A stretch of 11,360 nucleotides of DNA from Rikenellaceae bacterium (GTDB taxonomy: Bacteria; Bacteroidota; Bacteroidia; Bacteroidales; Rikenellaceae): the NCBI GenBank assembly GCA_031286025.1, contig JAITVB010000251.1, positions 1 through 11,360 of the forward strand, written 5' to 3'. The notes under the pieces are model-generated. The model was not told the DNA's origin. It worked only from the letters and a program-made list of their open reading frames with translations, and searched no databases. Within the stretch, counting starts at the first letter, position 1. Every line of letters starts with the position of its first letter. Positions 1 through 5,571 of this stretch are shown here, piece by piece. Position numbers and translations under genes: made by a program.

Positions 1-296
1 ACGGGCTCACCCTCAGTCAGAACGAATGTCTGAATTCCTCGAATGGCAAAGACGAAACGGTCAACGAGACGATCAATACAGCCGGCAAAACGGTTTACCT
101 TAAGGTCGTAGTCAAAGAGAAGGGCGTTTGCTCGTTCAATTATAGCACGGATGGCAGGAAATTCACGCCGTTCGGCAATGAATTCACCGCCAAGGAAGGC
201 CGTTGGATCGGTGCCAAGGTGGGTCTCTTTGCCAACCGCACTGCGACAGGCAGCGGCGGTTGGGCAGACGTCGATTATTTCCGTATCGAAAAATAG
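1..296 (+). CDS. Probable GH43-family glycosidase (beta-xylosidase/arabinofuranosidase type), C-terminal fragment
   Basis: The open frame runs from the window edge (first full codon at base 3) to TAG at 294-296 and gives 97 residues. These look like the end of the C-terminal concanavalin-A-like beta-sandwich found in many GH43 beta-xylosidases and alpha-arabinofuranosidases. A strand with FNYSTDGRKFTPFG is followed by GRWIGAKVGLFA, and the protein ends in GGWADVDYFRIEK, the usual closing strand of that domain. No catalytic residues are in view because the five-bladed propeller would lie upstream of the window. Members of this family release xylose or arabinose from plant hemicellulose side chains, usually in the periplasm or on the cell surface, but the substrate cannot be told from this piece. 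An alternative is another glycosidase or a laminin-G/DUF1349-like protein with the same jelly-roll end. The family call is moderately secure; the enzyme activity is inferred. Confidence 0.7.
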   Translation, partial: GLTLSQNECLNSSNGKDETVNETINTAGKTVYLKVVVKEKGVCSFNYSTDGRKFTPFGNEFTAKEGRWIGAKVGLFANRTATGSGGWADVDYFRIEK

Positions 297-405
297 TGCG
301 TCTGCATACGCCGCCTTCAAACGATCTTTCGAATTTCCGCCGTGTACTTCAGTACGTGAGGACTGGAACCCGGAGGATCGTTTAAATTTGACGCATACTC
401 TGCAC
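296..405. repeat. Imperfect long palindrome (REP- or MITE-like candidate)
   Basis: Two arms of about 52-54 nt mirror each other around a TTCA loop at 348-351. The outer ends are GTGC (296-299) and GCAC (402-405). A perfect 8 nt match, AAACGATC at 319-326 against GATCGTTT at 376-383, sits at symmetric positions. The loop is closed by GTAC/GTAC (344-347 and 352-355). Other positions match at very roughly 60 percent by eye, and many mismatches are transitions that would be wobble pairs in RNA. There is no T-tract, so it is not a normal intrinsic terminator. It starts at the stop codon of the preceding gene. It may be a dispersed palindromic unit, a small non-autonomous element or a processed 3' structure; which one cannot be settled from one copy. 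Confidence 0.5.
383..390 (+). promoter_or_regulatory. Possible -7 promoter box for the TPR-like gene
   Basis: TAAATTTG matches the Bacteroidota -7 consensus TAnnTTTG exactly and would place the transcript start near 396, about 38 nt before the ATG at 434. No TTTG is found 19-20 bp upstream, and the box lies inside the right arm of the palindrome, so the assignment is tentative. The gene could also be read from the upstream glycosidase transcript. Confidence 0.35.
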
Positions 406-433
406 CCCAAAAAACAGCAGTAAGGGAAAACCT

Positions 434-1228
434 ATGCCTAAACCGATCTTCGAGCCCCGTGAAGGGGAAACCTTTTCGATCGTCCATCCGGCGATCTACT
501 ATGCCTCATCGGGATTACTGAAGCAATTGGCAGCCGGCGGGCCCGCCGCATCCGATGCCGTGGCCCGGCTCACGGCCGCCCTCGAAAATTACCCGTATCA
601 TTTCGAGGGAGCGTTGGCCCTGGCCACCCTTCACACCGTGGCGGGCGATCTCGAAAAAGCGTGCAACGTACGCTATCGTGCCTGCCAACATATCCTCGAT
701 TTGCTGCCCGACGACGAAGAGGAAGAATGCAACCTCGACTGGGAAGCGCGTGAAAATCAGGCGGCGATGGAATTGCTCCACGCCTCGGCAATCGACCACG
801 TGTTGATCGGCGATTTCGAATTGGCTGCCGCGCTGTTTGAGACGCTGCTCGAATTCGATCCCGAAGACCATTTCGAAGCGTCGAAAACCCTTGTCTTTTG
901 TTACATCGCCCTCGAAGAGCGGGAACTGTTCAATCTGACTCTCGGCGACCTCGATGAAAAGAGCGCCGAGCGGGCCGTGGCCGGGCTATGGGGCACATTC
1001 CGATTCACCGGGAAAATCGATCCGGAACAATTCGCCGCCTTGCACCGCCACTTACCGGAAGTGTTCGCCGAGTTCCGCGGCGAAACGCACGAGCCGGGCG
1101 AAACCTATCTGGCCGAAATCGAGAGCGATCGTCCCTCACGCATGATACAGGCCCGTCGCCTGTGGCTGCAAACCGAACCGTTCTGGATGGAGTTTTCAGA
1201 TTTTATTCCGGCGCTCAAACAAGCCTGA
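434..1228 (+). CDS. Acidic TPR-like helical protein of unknown function
   Basis: The 264-residue product has no signal peptide or membrane segment and is probably cytoplasmic. It is strongly acidic, with an Asp/Glu cluster at about residues 93-104 (DDEEEECNLDWEARE region). Two stretches look like tetratricopeptide helices: about 44-92 (AALENYPYHFEGALALATLH, then GDLEKACNVRYRACQHIL) and about 116-163 (HVLIGDFELAAALFETLLEFDPEDHFEA, then a third helix with LVFCYIALEE). TPR proteins serve as protein-protein interaction scaffolds, but the partner is unknown. The C-terminal third (about 185-264) is not recognised. The chosen ATG follows TAAGGGAAAACCT, a weak purine-rich leader, and the reading frame is uniform from there on. 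It has no close neighbour that explains its role: a palindrome lies upstream and a long gap downstream. The TPR assignment is from pattern reading only and no specific family can be named. Confidence 0.8.
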   Translation: MPKPIFEPREGETFSIVHPAIYYASSGLLKQLAAGGPAASDAVARLTAALENYPYHFEGALALATLHTVAGDLEKACNVRYRACQHILDLLPDDEEEECNLDWEARENQAAMELLHASAIDHVLIGDFELAAALFETLLEFDPEDHFEASKTLVFCYIALEERELFNLTLGDLDEKSAERAVAGLWGTFRFTGKIDPEQFAALHRHLPEVFAEFRGETHEPGETYLAEIESDRPSRMIQARRLWLQTEPFWMEFSDFIPALKQA

Positions 1229-1430
1229 TGCTGAAACGGGCCCCCTGCCGATAACCGGAATGACAGTTGTCGCCCTGCCCAAGGTGGGAAATACCGCTGC
1301 AGGCAGCCATGGCGCCCCCGGCTTTTGCAGGCTTGTTGTCCGTTTCTTATGGTGGTTTACCCGCTTACAATCGTATTCTATCGACAAACCTATCCCAAAA
1401 AGATGAAAAACTGTCGAAAAGCGCTCCGTC

Positions 1431-1481
1431 ACCCGCCGATGTCGTGAAAAAACCGATATTTTTTTTGGAATTTCGGCGGGT
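1431..1481. repeat. 9 bp inverted repeat overlapping the promoter (possible operator)
   Basis: ACCCGCCGA at 1431-1439 is the exact reverse complement of TCGGCGGGT at 1473-1481, with 33 nt between them. The right half lies between the -33 and -7 boxes of the promoter, where a bound regulator could block RNA polymerase. The wide spacing suggests either two half-sites bound by a looped or oligomeric regulator, or chance in GC-rich DNA. No regulator gene is adjacent. Confidence 0.4.
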
Positions 1482-1494
1482 TCGTCTAATTTTG
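1464..1494 (+). promoter_or_regulatory. Bacteroidota-type promoter for the Gfo/Idh/MocA gene
   Basis: TTTG at 1464-1467 and TAATTTTG at 1487-1494 are separated by exactly 19 nt, which fits the primary sigma-factor consensus of Bacteroidota (TTTG, 19-20 bp, TAnnTTTG). Transcription should begin near 1500, leaving a leader of about 46 nt. The leader just before the ATG is A/T-rich and has no Shine-Dalgarno sequence, as is usual for this phylum. Confidence 0.85.
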
Positions 1495-1546
1495 TAATAA
1501 TTCGAGAAATTAATTTATTCCAATCCAACAACCCAACACGTAAAAT

Positions 1547-2935
1547 ATGGCAAACACGATTAACCGAAGAGACTTCCTCAAGGCAATGGGACTGGTGACC
1601 GGCAGCCTGCTGATCAACCCCTCCTCGGCATTCAGCAACGAAACCCTCCGGGCGGCGGCCGCCGAGCCGGTCAAAAAACGCCGCATCGCGATGATCGGCA
1701 CCGGCCACCGCGGCCAGGGCATGTGGGGCAACCCGGTGGTGAACCGCTACTCCGACCGCGTGGAATTCGTCGGCCTGTGCGATCCCAACATCGGCCGCGC
1801 CGAAACGGTGAAGAAGATGATGGGCGTGACGTGCCCCACCTTCTCCGATTTTGAAAAGATGATGGCCCAGACCAAGCCCGACACGCTGATTGTGACCACG
1901 GTCGACGGTTTTCACCATCAATACATCATCCGGGGAATGGAACTCGGCGCGGACGTCATCACCGAAAAACCGATGACCATCGACGAAACCAAGTGCCAGG
2001 CGATCATCGACGCCGAGCAGAAATTCGGCAAACGGGTAATCGTGACTTTCAATTACCGCTACTCGCCCCACCGCGAAAAGATATGGGAACTGTTGCGCAA
2101 AGGCGAGATCGGCGAAGTGACTTCGGTCGATTTCCATTGGTACCTCGACACCCGCCACGGTGCCGACTACTTTCGGCGTTGGCACCGCCGCCGCGAGTTC
2201 AGCGGTTCGCTGTGGGTACACAAGGCGACCCACCATTTCGATCTGTTGAACTATTGGCTCGACTCCGATCCGGAAGAGGTCTTTGCTTTCGGAAACCTCG
2301 ACTTTTACGGCAAGAAGGGGCCTTACCGCAGCACTACCTGCCGCGCGTGCGACAAGAAAAAAGACTGCAAATTCTATTTCAACATCCTTGCTCAGAACAA
2401 CGCTCGCCTGAAAGCGCTTTACGTCGACAACGAACAGCATGACGGCTATAACCGCGACGGTTGCGTATTCAAGGAAGACATCGATATTTTTGACAAGATG
2501 GGCGCGTCGATTCGCTATGCCAACGGGGTGCAGGTGAGCTACTCATTAACCACCTACTCGCCCTACGAAGGTTACCGCATCGCTTTCAACGGCACCAAGG
2601 GCCGACTCGAAGCGTGGATACAGGAGTCGAATCCCTCCTATAACGCCGACTACGACGAACTGGTGGTAACGAAAGGTTTTGGTATTCGCGACCACTACCG
2701 CATCTCGCACAACGCCGGCGAAGGCGGACACGGCGGCGGCGACTACCGCATGTTGGACAAAATCTTTCTCAACCTGCCGGAAGACCCGTATCATCAGGCG
2801 GCCGGAATCCGCGACGGCGCCTTTTCATGCTTAGTGGGGATCGCCGCGCGTAAGAGTTGTGACTCGGGCCAGCCGATCAAGATCGCCGACCTGACTAGCA
2901 TCAAGCCGCAAGCCAAAAAGCAATATATCGGCTGA
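1547..2935 (+). CDS. Tat-exported Gfo/Idh/MocA family oxidoreductase
   Basis: The 462-residue protein begins with a twin-arginine signal, NRRDFLKAMG at residues 6-15, followed by a hydrophobic stretch and an Ala-rich segment to about residue 40. It should therefore be exported folded with its cofactor. The Rossmann NAD(P)-binding loop is IAMIGTGHRGQG at 47-58, and the family motif EKP is at 140-142, where Lys141 is the usual active-site lysine. The C-terminal alpha/beta domain has HKATHHFDLLNYW (225-237), whose histidines are the likely catalytic ones, and GGHGGGD (393-399). A CxxCxxxxxC cluster (Cys265, Cys268, Cys274) lies in the middle. The family oxidises or reduces sugars and sugar derivatives, and some Tat-exported members are retaining glycosidases (GH109-like). 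The substrate here is unknown. The start fits the Tat signal and the upstream promoter. It appears to be a single-gene transcript ending at the 2958-2991 hairpin. Confidence 0.92.
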   Translation: MANTINRRDFLKAMGLVTGSLLINPSSAFSNETLRAAAAEPVKKRRIAMIGTGHRGQGMWGNPVVNRYSDRVEFVGLCDPNIGRAETVKKMMGVTCPTFSDFEKMMAQTKPDTLIVTTVDGFHHQYIIRGMELGADVITEKPMTIDETKCQAIIDAEQKFGKRVIVTFNYRYSPHREKIWELLRKGEIGEVTSVDFHWYLDTRHGADYFRRWHRRREFSGSLWVHKATHHFDLLNYWLDSDPEEVFAFGNLDFYGKKGPYRSTTCRACDKKKDCKFYFNILAQNNARLKALYVDNEQHDGYNRDGCVFKEDIDIFDKMGASIRYANGVQVSYSLTTYSPYEGYRIAFNGTKGRLEAWIQESNPSYNADYDELVVTKGFGIRDHYRISHNAGEGGHGGGDYRMLDKIFLNLPEDPYHQAAGIRDGAFSCLVGIAARKSCDSGQPIKIADLTSIKPQAKKQYIG

Positions 2936-2957
2936 TCCGCCTGCGGTGGAATTAAGG

Positions 2958-2991
2958 AAAGGGGCCTCTGCGTGCAGCAGAGGCCCCTTTT
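2958..2991. terminator. Strong bidirectional intrinsic terminator
   Basis: A perfect 14 bp stem (2958-2971 with 2977-2990) contains the GC-rich core GGGGCCTCTGC and a 5 nt loop GTGCA. It ends in TTTT on the + strand and in TTTCCTT on the minus strand. It lies 22 nt after the oxidoreductase stop and 19 nt after the rplI stop, between two converging genes, so it probably ends both transcripts; the + side has the better T-tract. Confidence 0.92.
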
Positions 2992-3009
2992 CAAACATTC
3001 GAGCAACGA

Positions 3010-3459
3010 TTATTCCTGTTCTTCGGCTGTCACTTCGACAGGCACTTCGGCTTTCACGTCGCGGTGAAGCTTTACGATGGCGGTGTACGAACCCAACTCC
3101 TTGATCGGTTCGAGCGTGATCGCCTTCTTGTCCACTTCAAAGCCTTTGGCCTGGAGTGCTTCAGCCACTTGGGCCGAAGTCACCGAACCGTAGATCTTGT
3201 TGTTTTCGCCGGCCTTAGCCGTCAGTGCGATCTTCACATCCGAGATCGAAGTGCCCTTAGCCTGTGCGTCGGCCAGGATCTTGGCATCCTTATGGGCGCG
3301 TTGGCGCAGGTTTTCGGCCAACACTTTCTTGGCCGACGGAGTGGCGGCGGTGGCGTAACCCTGCGGGATCAGGTAGTTGTTGGCATAGCCCGGACGCACG
3401 ATCACGATATCGTTCGCGTAACCCAGGTTCTCCACATCCTTTTTCAGTATGATTTCCAT
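3010..3459 (-). CDS. rplI: 50S ribosomal protein bL9
   Basis: At 149 residues it has the normal family length. It starts MEIILKKDVENLG and carries the conserved N-terminal rRNA-binding signature GYANNYLIPQGYA at residues 24-36. A long charged helix (about 43-73) connects this to a C-terminal domain with IYGSVTSAQVAEAL. bL9 binds 23S rRNA near the base of the L1 stalk and helps keep the reading frame. The C-terminus ends in a Glu-rich tail (EVTAEEQE). It is the last gene of the rpsF-rpsR-rplI operon, 19 nt after rpsR. The ATG is preceded by GAGAGGAGAAGCC, a good Shine-Dalgarno sequence (AGGAG, 5 nt before the start codon), which is uncommon in this phylum. Confidence 0.98.
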   Translation of the reverse strand: MEIILKKDVENLGYANDIVIVRPGYANNYLIPQGYATAATPSAKKVLAENLRQRAHKDAKILADAQAKGTSISDVKIALTAKAGENNKIYGSVTSAQVAEALQAKGFEVDKKAITLEPIKELGSYTAIVKLHRDVKAEVPVEVTAEEQE

Positions 3460-3478
3460 GGCTTCTCCTCTCGATTAA

Positions 3479-3748
3479 TTATTTGAACATATCGGTTACG
3501 AAAGGCAGGATCGCCAAATGGCGGGCGCGCTTTACGGCAGTAGCCACCTTTTTCTGGTATTTCTGCGAGGTACCGGTCAGGCGGCGAGGCAGAATTTTCC
3601 CTTGTTCGTTCAGGAACTTCTTGAGGAATTCGGGATCCTTGTAATCGATGTACTTGATGCCGCTCTTTTTGAAACGGCAATATTTTTTCTTCTTGACCTC
3701 GACCGTGGGCGGGTTGAGATATCTGATTTCCGACGAAGGTGCAGCCAT
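3479..3748 (-). CDS. rpsR: 30S ribosomal protein bS18
   Basis: The 89-residue product has the conserved core of bS18: [16 protein letters not shown] at about residues 23-38, then [18 protein letters not shown] and [21 protein letters not shown] near the end. bS18 pairs with bS6 on the platform of the small subunit near the 3' end of 16S rRNA. It starts 2 nt after the rpsF stop, so the two are probably translated as a coupled pair. The very strong Shine-Dalgarno sequence is described separately. In Bacteroidota bS18 is one of the three proteins that cover the anti-Shine-Dalgarno sequence, so its level may be self-regulated through this site. Confidence 0.98.
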   Translation of the reverse strand: MAAPSSEIRYLNPPTVEVKKKKYCRFKKSGIKYIDYKDPEFLKKFLNEQGKILPRRLTGTSQKYQKKVATAVKRARHLAILPFVTDMFK

Positions 3749-3750
3749 GG

Positions 3751-4095
3751 TTATTCCTCCTCTTTTTTAGCGGTTTGACTTCTGCGTTTGAGAGCATATT
3801 CCACAGCATACTTGTCCATTTTGAAGGTCAGGAAGCGGATGACGCGCTCGTCGCGGCGATACTGGGTTTCGAGTTTCCCGATGAGGTCGCCCTCGGCTTT
3901 GAACTCAATCTGGTAATAGAAGCCGGTCGATTTTTTTTGGATCGGGTAGGCGAGTTTCTTCAGCCCCCAGTCTTCCTCGTGGACGATCTGGCCTCCGTTT
4001 TCGGTAATGGTACCGCGGAATTTGCCAACCAATTCCTTGAGCTGTACATCGGACAGCACCGGGGTGGCAATGAAAACGGTTTCGTACTGGTTCAT
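3751..4095 (-). CDS. rpsF: 30S ribosomal protein bS6
   Basis: The 114-residue product starts [26 protein letters not shown], the typical first beta-strand and helix of bS6. It continues with [23 protein letters not shown] and the [16 protein letters not shown] strand, ending in a short charged tail (KKEEE). bS6 forms a heterodimer with bS18 on the 30S platform. An in-frame ATG at 4122 would add nine residues (MCKNIKKTS), but it lies at or before the predicted transcript start, and the family begins at MNQYE, so 4095 was chosen. It is the first gene of rpsF-rpsR-rplI; no ssb or priB gene is inserted between rpsF and rpsR, as in other Bacteroidota. Confidence 0.97.
   Translation of the reverse strand: MNQYETVFIATPVLSDVQLKELVGKFRGTITENGGQIVHEEDWGLKKLAYPIQKKSTGFYYQIEFKAEGDLIGKLETQYRRDERVIRFLTFKMDKYAVEYALKRRSQTAKKEEE
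3755..3762 (-). promoter_or_regulatory. Strong Shine-Dalgarno sequence of rpsR
   Basis: Read on the minus strand, GAGGAGGA ends 6 nt before the rpsR ATG, with the GGAGG core 7 nt before it, and it overlaps the last codons of rpsF. It is among the best anti-SD matches in the window, whereas rpsF and the metabolic genes have A/T-rich or SD-less leaders. Published work on Bacteroidota ribosomes reports frequent strong SDs before the bS21 and/or bS18 genes and proposes autoregulation. Confidence 0.85.
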
Positions 4096-4132
4096 ACTTG
4101 TTTTTTTAATGTTTTTGCACAAAATGCGACCG

Positions 4133-4163
4133 CAAAGGTAGCTTTATTTTTTAAAACTGCAAA
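4133..4163 (-). promoter_or_regulatory. Promoter of the rpsF-rpsR-rplI operon
   Basis: On the minus strand TTTG (4163-4160) and TACCTTTG (4140-4133) are separated by exactly 19 nt, a full match to the Bacteroidota promoter consensus. Transcription should begin near 4127, giving a short A-rich leader of about 30 nt before the rpsF ATG at 4095. The leader has no Shine-Dalgarno sequence and no clear bS6:bS18-binding stem. Confidence 0.85.
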
Positions 4164-4325
4164 CGCGTCCCATCGTTAGTGCGCAGATTTCTCAACGCCA
4201 TTTTCCTGACAGGCGGGTGCGCGAGCCAATGGCCGCATCGGCACAGTACCTGTGACCCAACCCGAAACGGAGCTACGACCATCCCGAAAGGACAGGGCCG
4301 GCCGTGCATAACGGAATGCGAGCTG

Positions 4326-5378
4326 TTAGCGTGTGACGGGCACCGCGGGAATGGTGTCGGCATCCAGATGCAGAGTGGAAGTCGTGTCATCCGGCAGTTT
4401 GATCGTAAAGACCTCGCTTTCGATCTGGCGCAGGTAATTGCGCTTGCCCTGCTTGGGCGAGTAGACATAGCCGTCGATCGCCACTAATCGCCGGTTGGTC
4501 GCGTCGATGGTGGTGTAGTTAACAAACGGACCGCCCATATAGTCGCCGCCGCCCAGTTCCCAAAAGCCGCGCAATTCGAACCACAACCGTCCGTCGATCC
4601 GGAACGATGTTCTTTCGGGGCCCATTCCGGTATAGGTGGTCATGTACGATTGGCCGCTGGGGCCCGGAATGTTCTTCACGAATTCGTTGCGTCGGGCCGT
4701 AAGCGATTCGAGTGAAAAGTCATTGCGCCCGTCGAACGGATAGGTATAGATCATGAATCCCTGGCTGGCAATGGGCATTTCATAGGTAATCCAGATATAA
4801 TCCTTGCCTGTTTTCCCGATTTTGTATCCCCTGGGCAAGGCGATGTCAATTCCGAACATCTCCTTGATCGTCCGATTGACCGACTCGGACGAGGAGTTCC
4901 GAGCCAGTGCCACGAAACGGTCGCGTTCGGTGATTTCGAACACCCTCTGAAGCGCTTCACGGTTCTGATCCATGTAAGCGACCACGGCGCTGTCCGACGG
5001 ACCGGTGATGCGGACGACCATCTGGGGACGTGACGTCAGGTCGTATTCGGCATTCATCGCCGGTTCGGAATAGGCTGCAGAGGCGACCTCGACCGTCAAT
5101 ATGTTCCGGTGCCTGGCCGTGATGCCGGTCATGGCGCCGGGGACGATGTAATAGAGATCCACCAACGGTTCGATCTGGTTGAGCATCGGCACCTCGTCCT
5201 GGAGGATGGCCCGAAGGGTGTCGCCGACCTCACCTTTCCACAGGGTTTCGGGCATCGACGCGAATACTTCGAACGGCTTGCCCATTGATGAGGGTTTTAC
5301 TTCTCTTTCCTTTCCGTTGCCACAAGCGCACAGGGTGGCCAACGCAAGGCAGCATGCCCAAGGGGTCAAATGTTTCAT
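4326..5378 (-). CDS. DUF4837-family lipoprotein
   Basis: The 350-residue protein starts with a lipoprotein signal: MKHL, a hydrophobic run, then lipobox LCAC with Cys19 as the lipidated residue, followed by GNGKERE. The mature part resembles the DUF4837 family, which is restricted to Bacteroidota and has no assigned function. Features seen include GKPFEVFASMPETLWKGEVGD near the N-terminus, a repeated two-lobe layout, and the aromatic-rich SFRIDGRLWFELRGFWELGGGDYMGGPFVNY stretch late in the protein followed by a closing strand of VAIDGYVYSPKQGKRNYLRQIE. It is expected in the periplasm or on the outer membrane. It has its own promoter and is not close enough to rpsF (230 nt) to require a shared transcript. 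The start fits both the signal and the promoter. Confidence 0.85.
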   Translation of the reverse strand: MKHLTPWACCLALATLCACGNGKEREVKPSSMGKPFEVFASMPETLWKGEVGDTLRAILQDEVPMLNQIEPLVDLYYIVPGAMTGITARHRNILTVEVASAAYSEPAMNAEYDLTSRPQMVVRITGPSDSAVVAYMDQNREALQRVFEITERDRFVALARNSSSESVNRTIKEMFGIDIALPRGYKIGKTGKDYIWITYEMPIASQGFMIYTYPFDGRNDFSLESLTARRNEFVKNIPGPSGQSYMTTYTGMGPERTSFRIDGRLWFELRGFWELGGGDYMGGPFVNYTTIDATNRRLVAIDGYVYSPKQGKRNYLRQIESEVFTIKLPDDTTSTLHLDADTIPAVPVTR

Positions 5379-5396
5379 ATAAGGTCAGTTTTGAAA

Positions 5397-5427
5397 CAAA
5401 GTTACACCTTTTTTGCGGCAAAACAAC
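5397..5427 (-). promoter_or_regulatory. Promoter of the DUF4837 lipoprotein gene
   Basis: On the minus strand TAACTTTG (5404-5397) matches TAnnTTTG exactly. GTTG (5427-5424), three of four bases of the -33 box, lies 19 nt upstream. A full TTTG (5422-5419) is present but only 14 nt away. The transcript would start near 5391, about 13 nt before the ATG at 5378. Confidence 0.65.
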
Positions 5428-5520
5428 ACCCGCCTTTCGGAATTGTTGCTGATGCGGACATCCGGCCCGTGTTAGCGCGGCACCCGTAATGGGACATAAA
5501 GCAGGGCGATAATCCCGAAA

Positions 5521-5553
5521 TAAAAAACAGCCCTGTTCTCCAACCGGGCTGTT
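5521..5553 (-). terminator. Intrinsic terminator of the BKACE-kinase operon
   Basis: On the minus strand AACAGCCC (5553-5546) pairs with GGGCTGTT (5533-5526) around a 12 nt loop and is followed by TTTT, giving a clear T-tract. It begins 19 nt after the kinase stop codon. Confidence 0.85.
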
Positions 5554-5571
5554 CTATGGCGATTCGATACA

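Larger units (their letters stand above)
1229..1546. other. 318 bp intergenic region with a promoter near its right end
   Basis: No plausible coding sequence is seen here. The left half (to about 1350) is GC-rich and contains a weak, interrupted hairpin around 1296-1340 without a T-tract, so no convincing terminator for the preceding gene can be named. The right half turns AT-rich and holds the promoter and inverted repeat described separately. The remaining stretch, about 1350-1430, shows nothing that can be assigned. Confidence 0.7.

Noticed and set aside
151..423. 90-codon open frame on the + strand
   Set aside because: It overlaps the end of the glycosidase in another frame and continues through the palindrome. 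The other frame has the family-typical C-terminus, so this one is a shadow.
1296..1340. Possible terminator after the TPR-like gene
   Set aside because: The stem is interrupted by mismatches and no T-tract follows, so it does not meet the usual requirements.
1196..2440. Long open frame of 414 codons on the minus strand
   Set aside because: It lies antisense to the Gfo/Idh/MocA gene, has no recognisable domain or leader, and runs across the clear promoter of that gene. It is a by-product of GC-rich codon use.
4096..4127. Possible bS6:bS18-binding leader structure before rpsF
   Set aside because: The predicted leader is only about 30 nt, A-rich, and offers nothing better than a 3 bp stem, so no regulatory RNA motif can be supported.
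4128..4325. tRNA, small RNA or terminator between the DUF4837 gene and rpsF
   Set aside because: No cloverleaf, no GC stem followed by a T-tract and no plausible small coding sequence were seen on either strand, apart from the rpsF promoter at the left edge.
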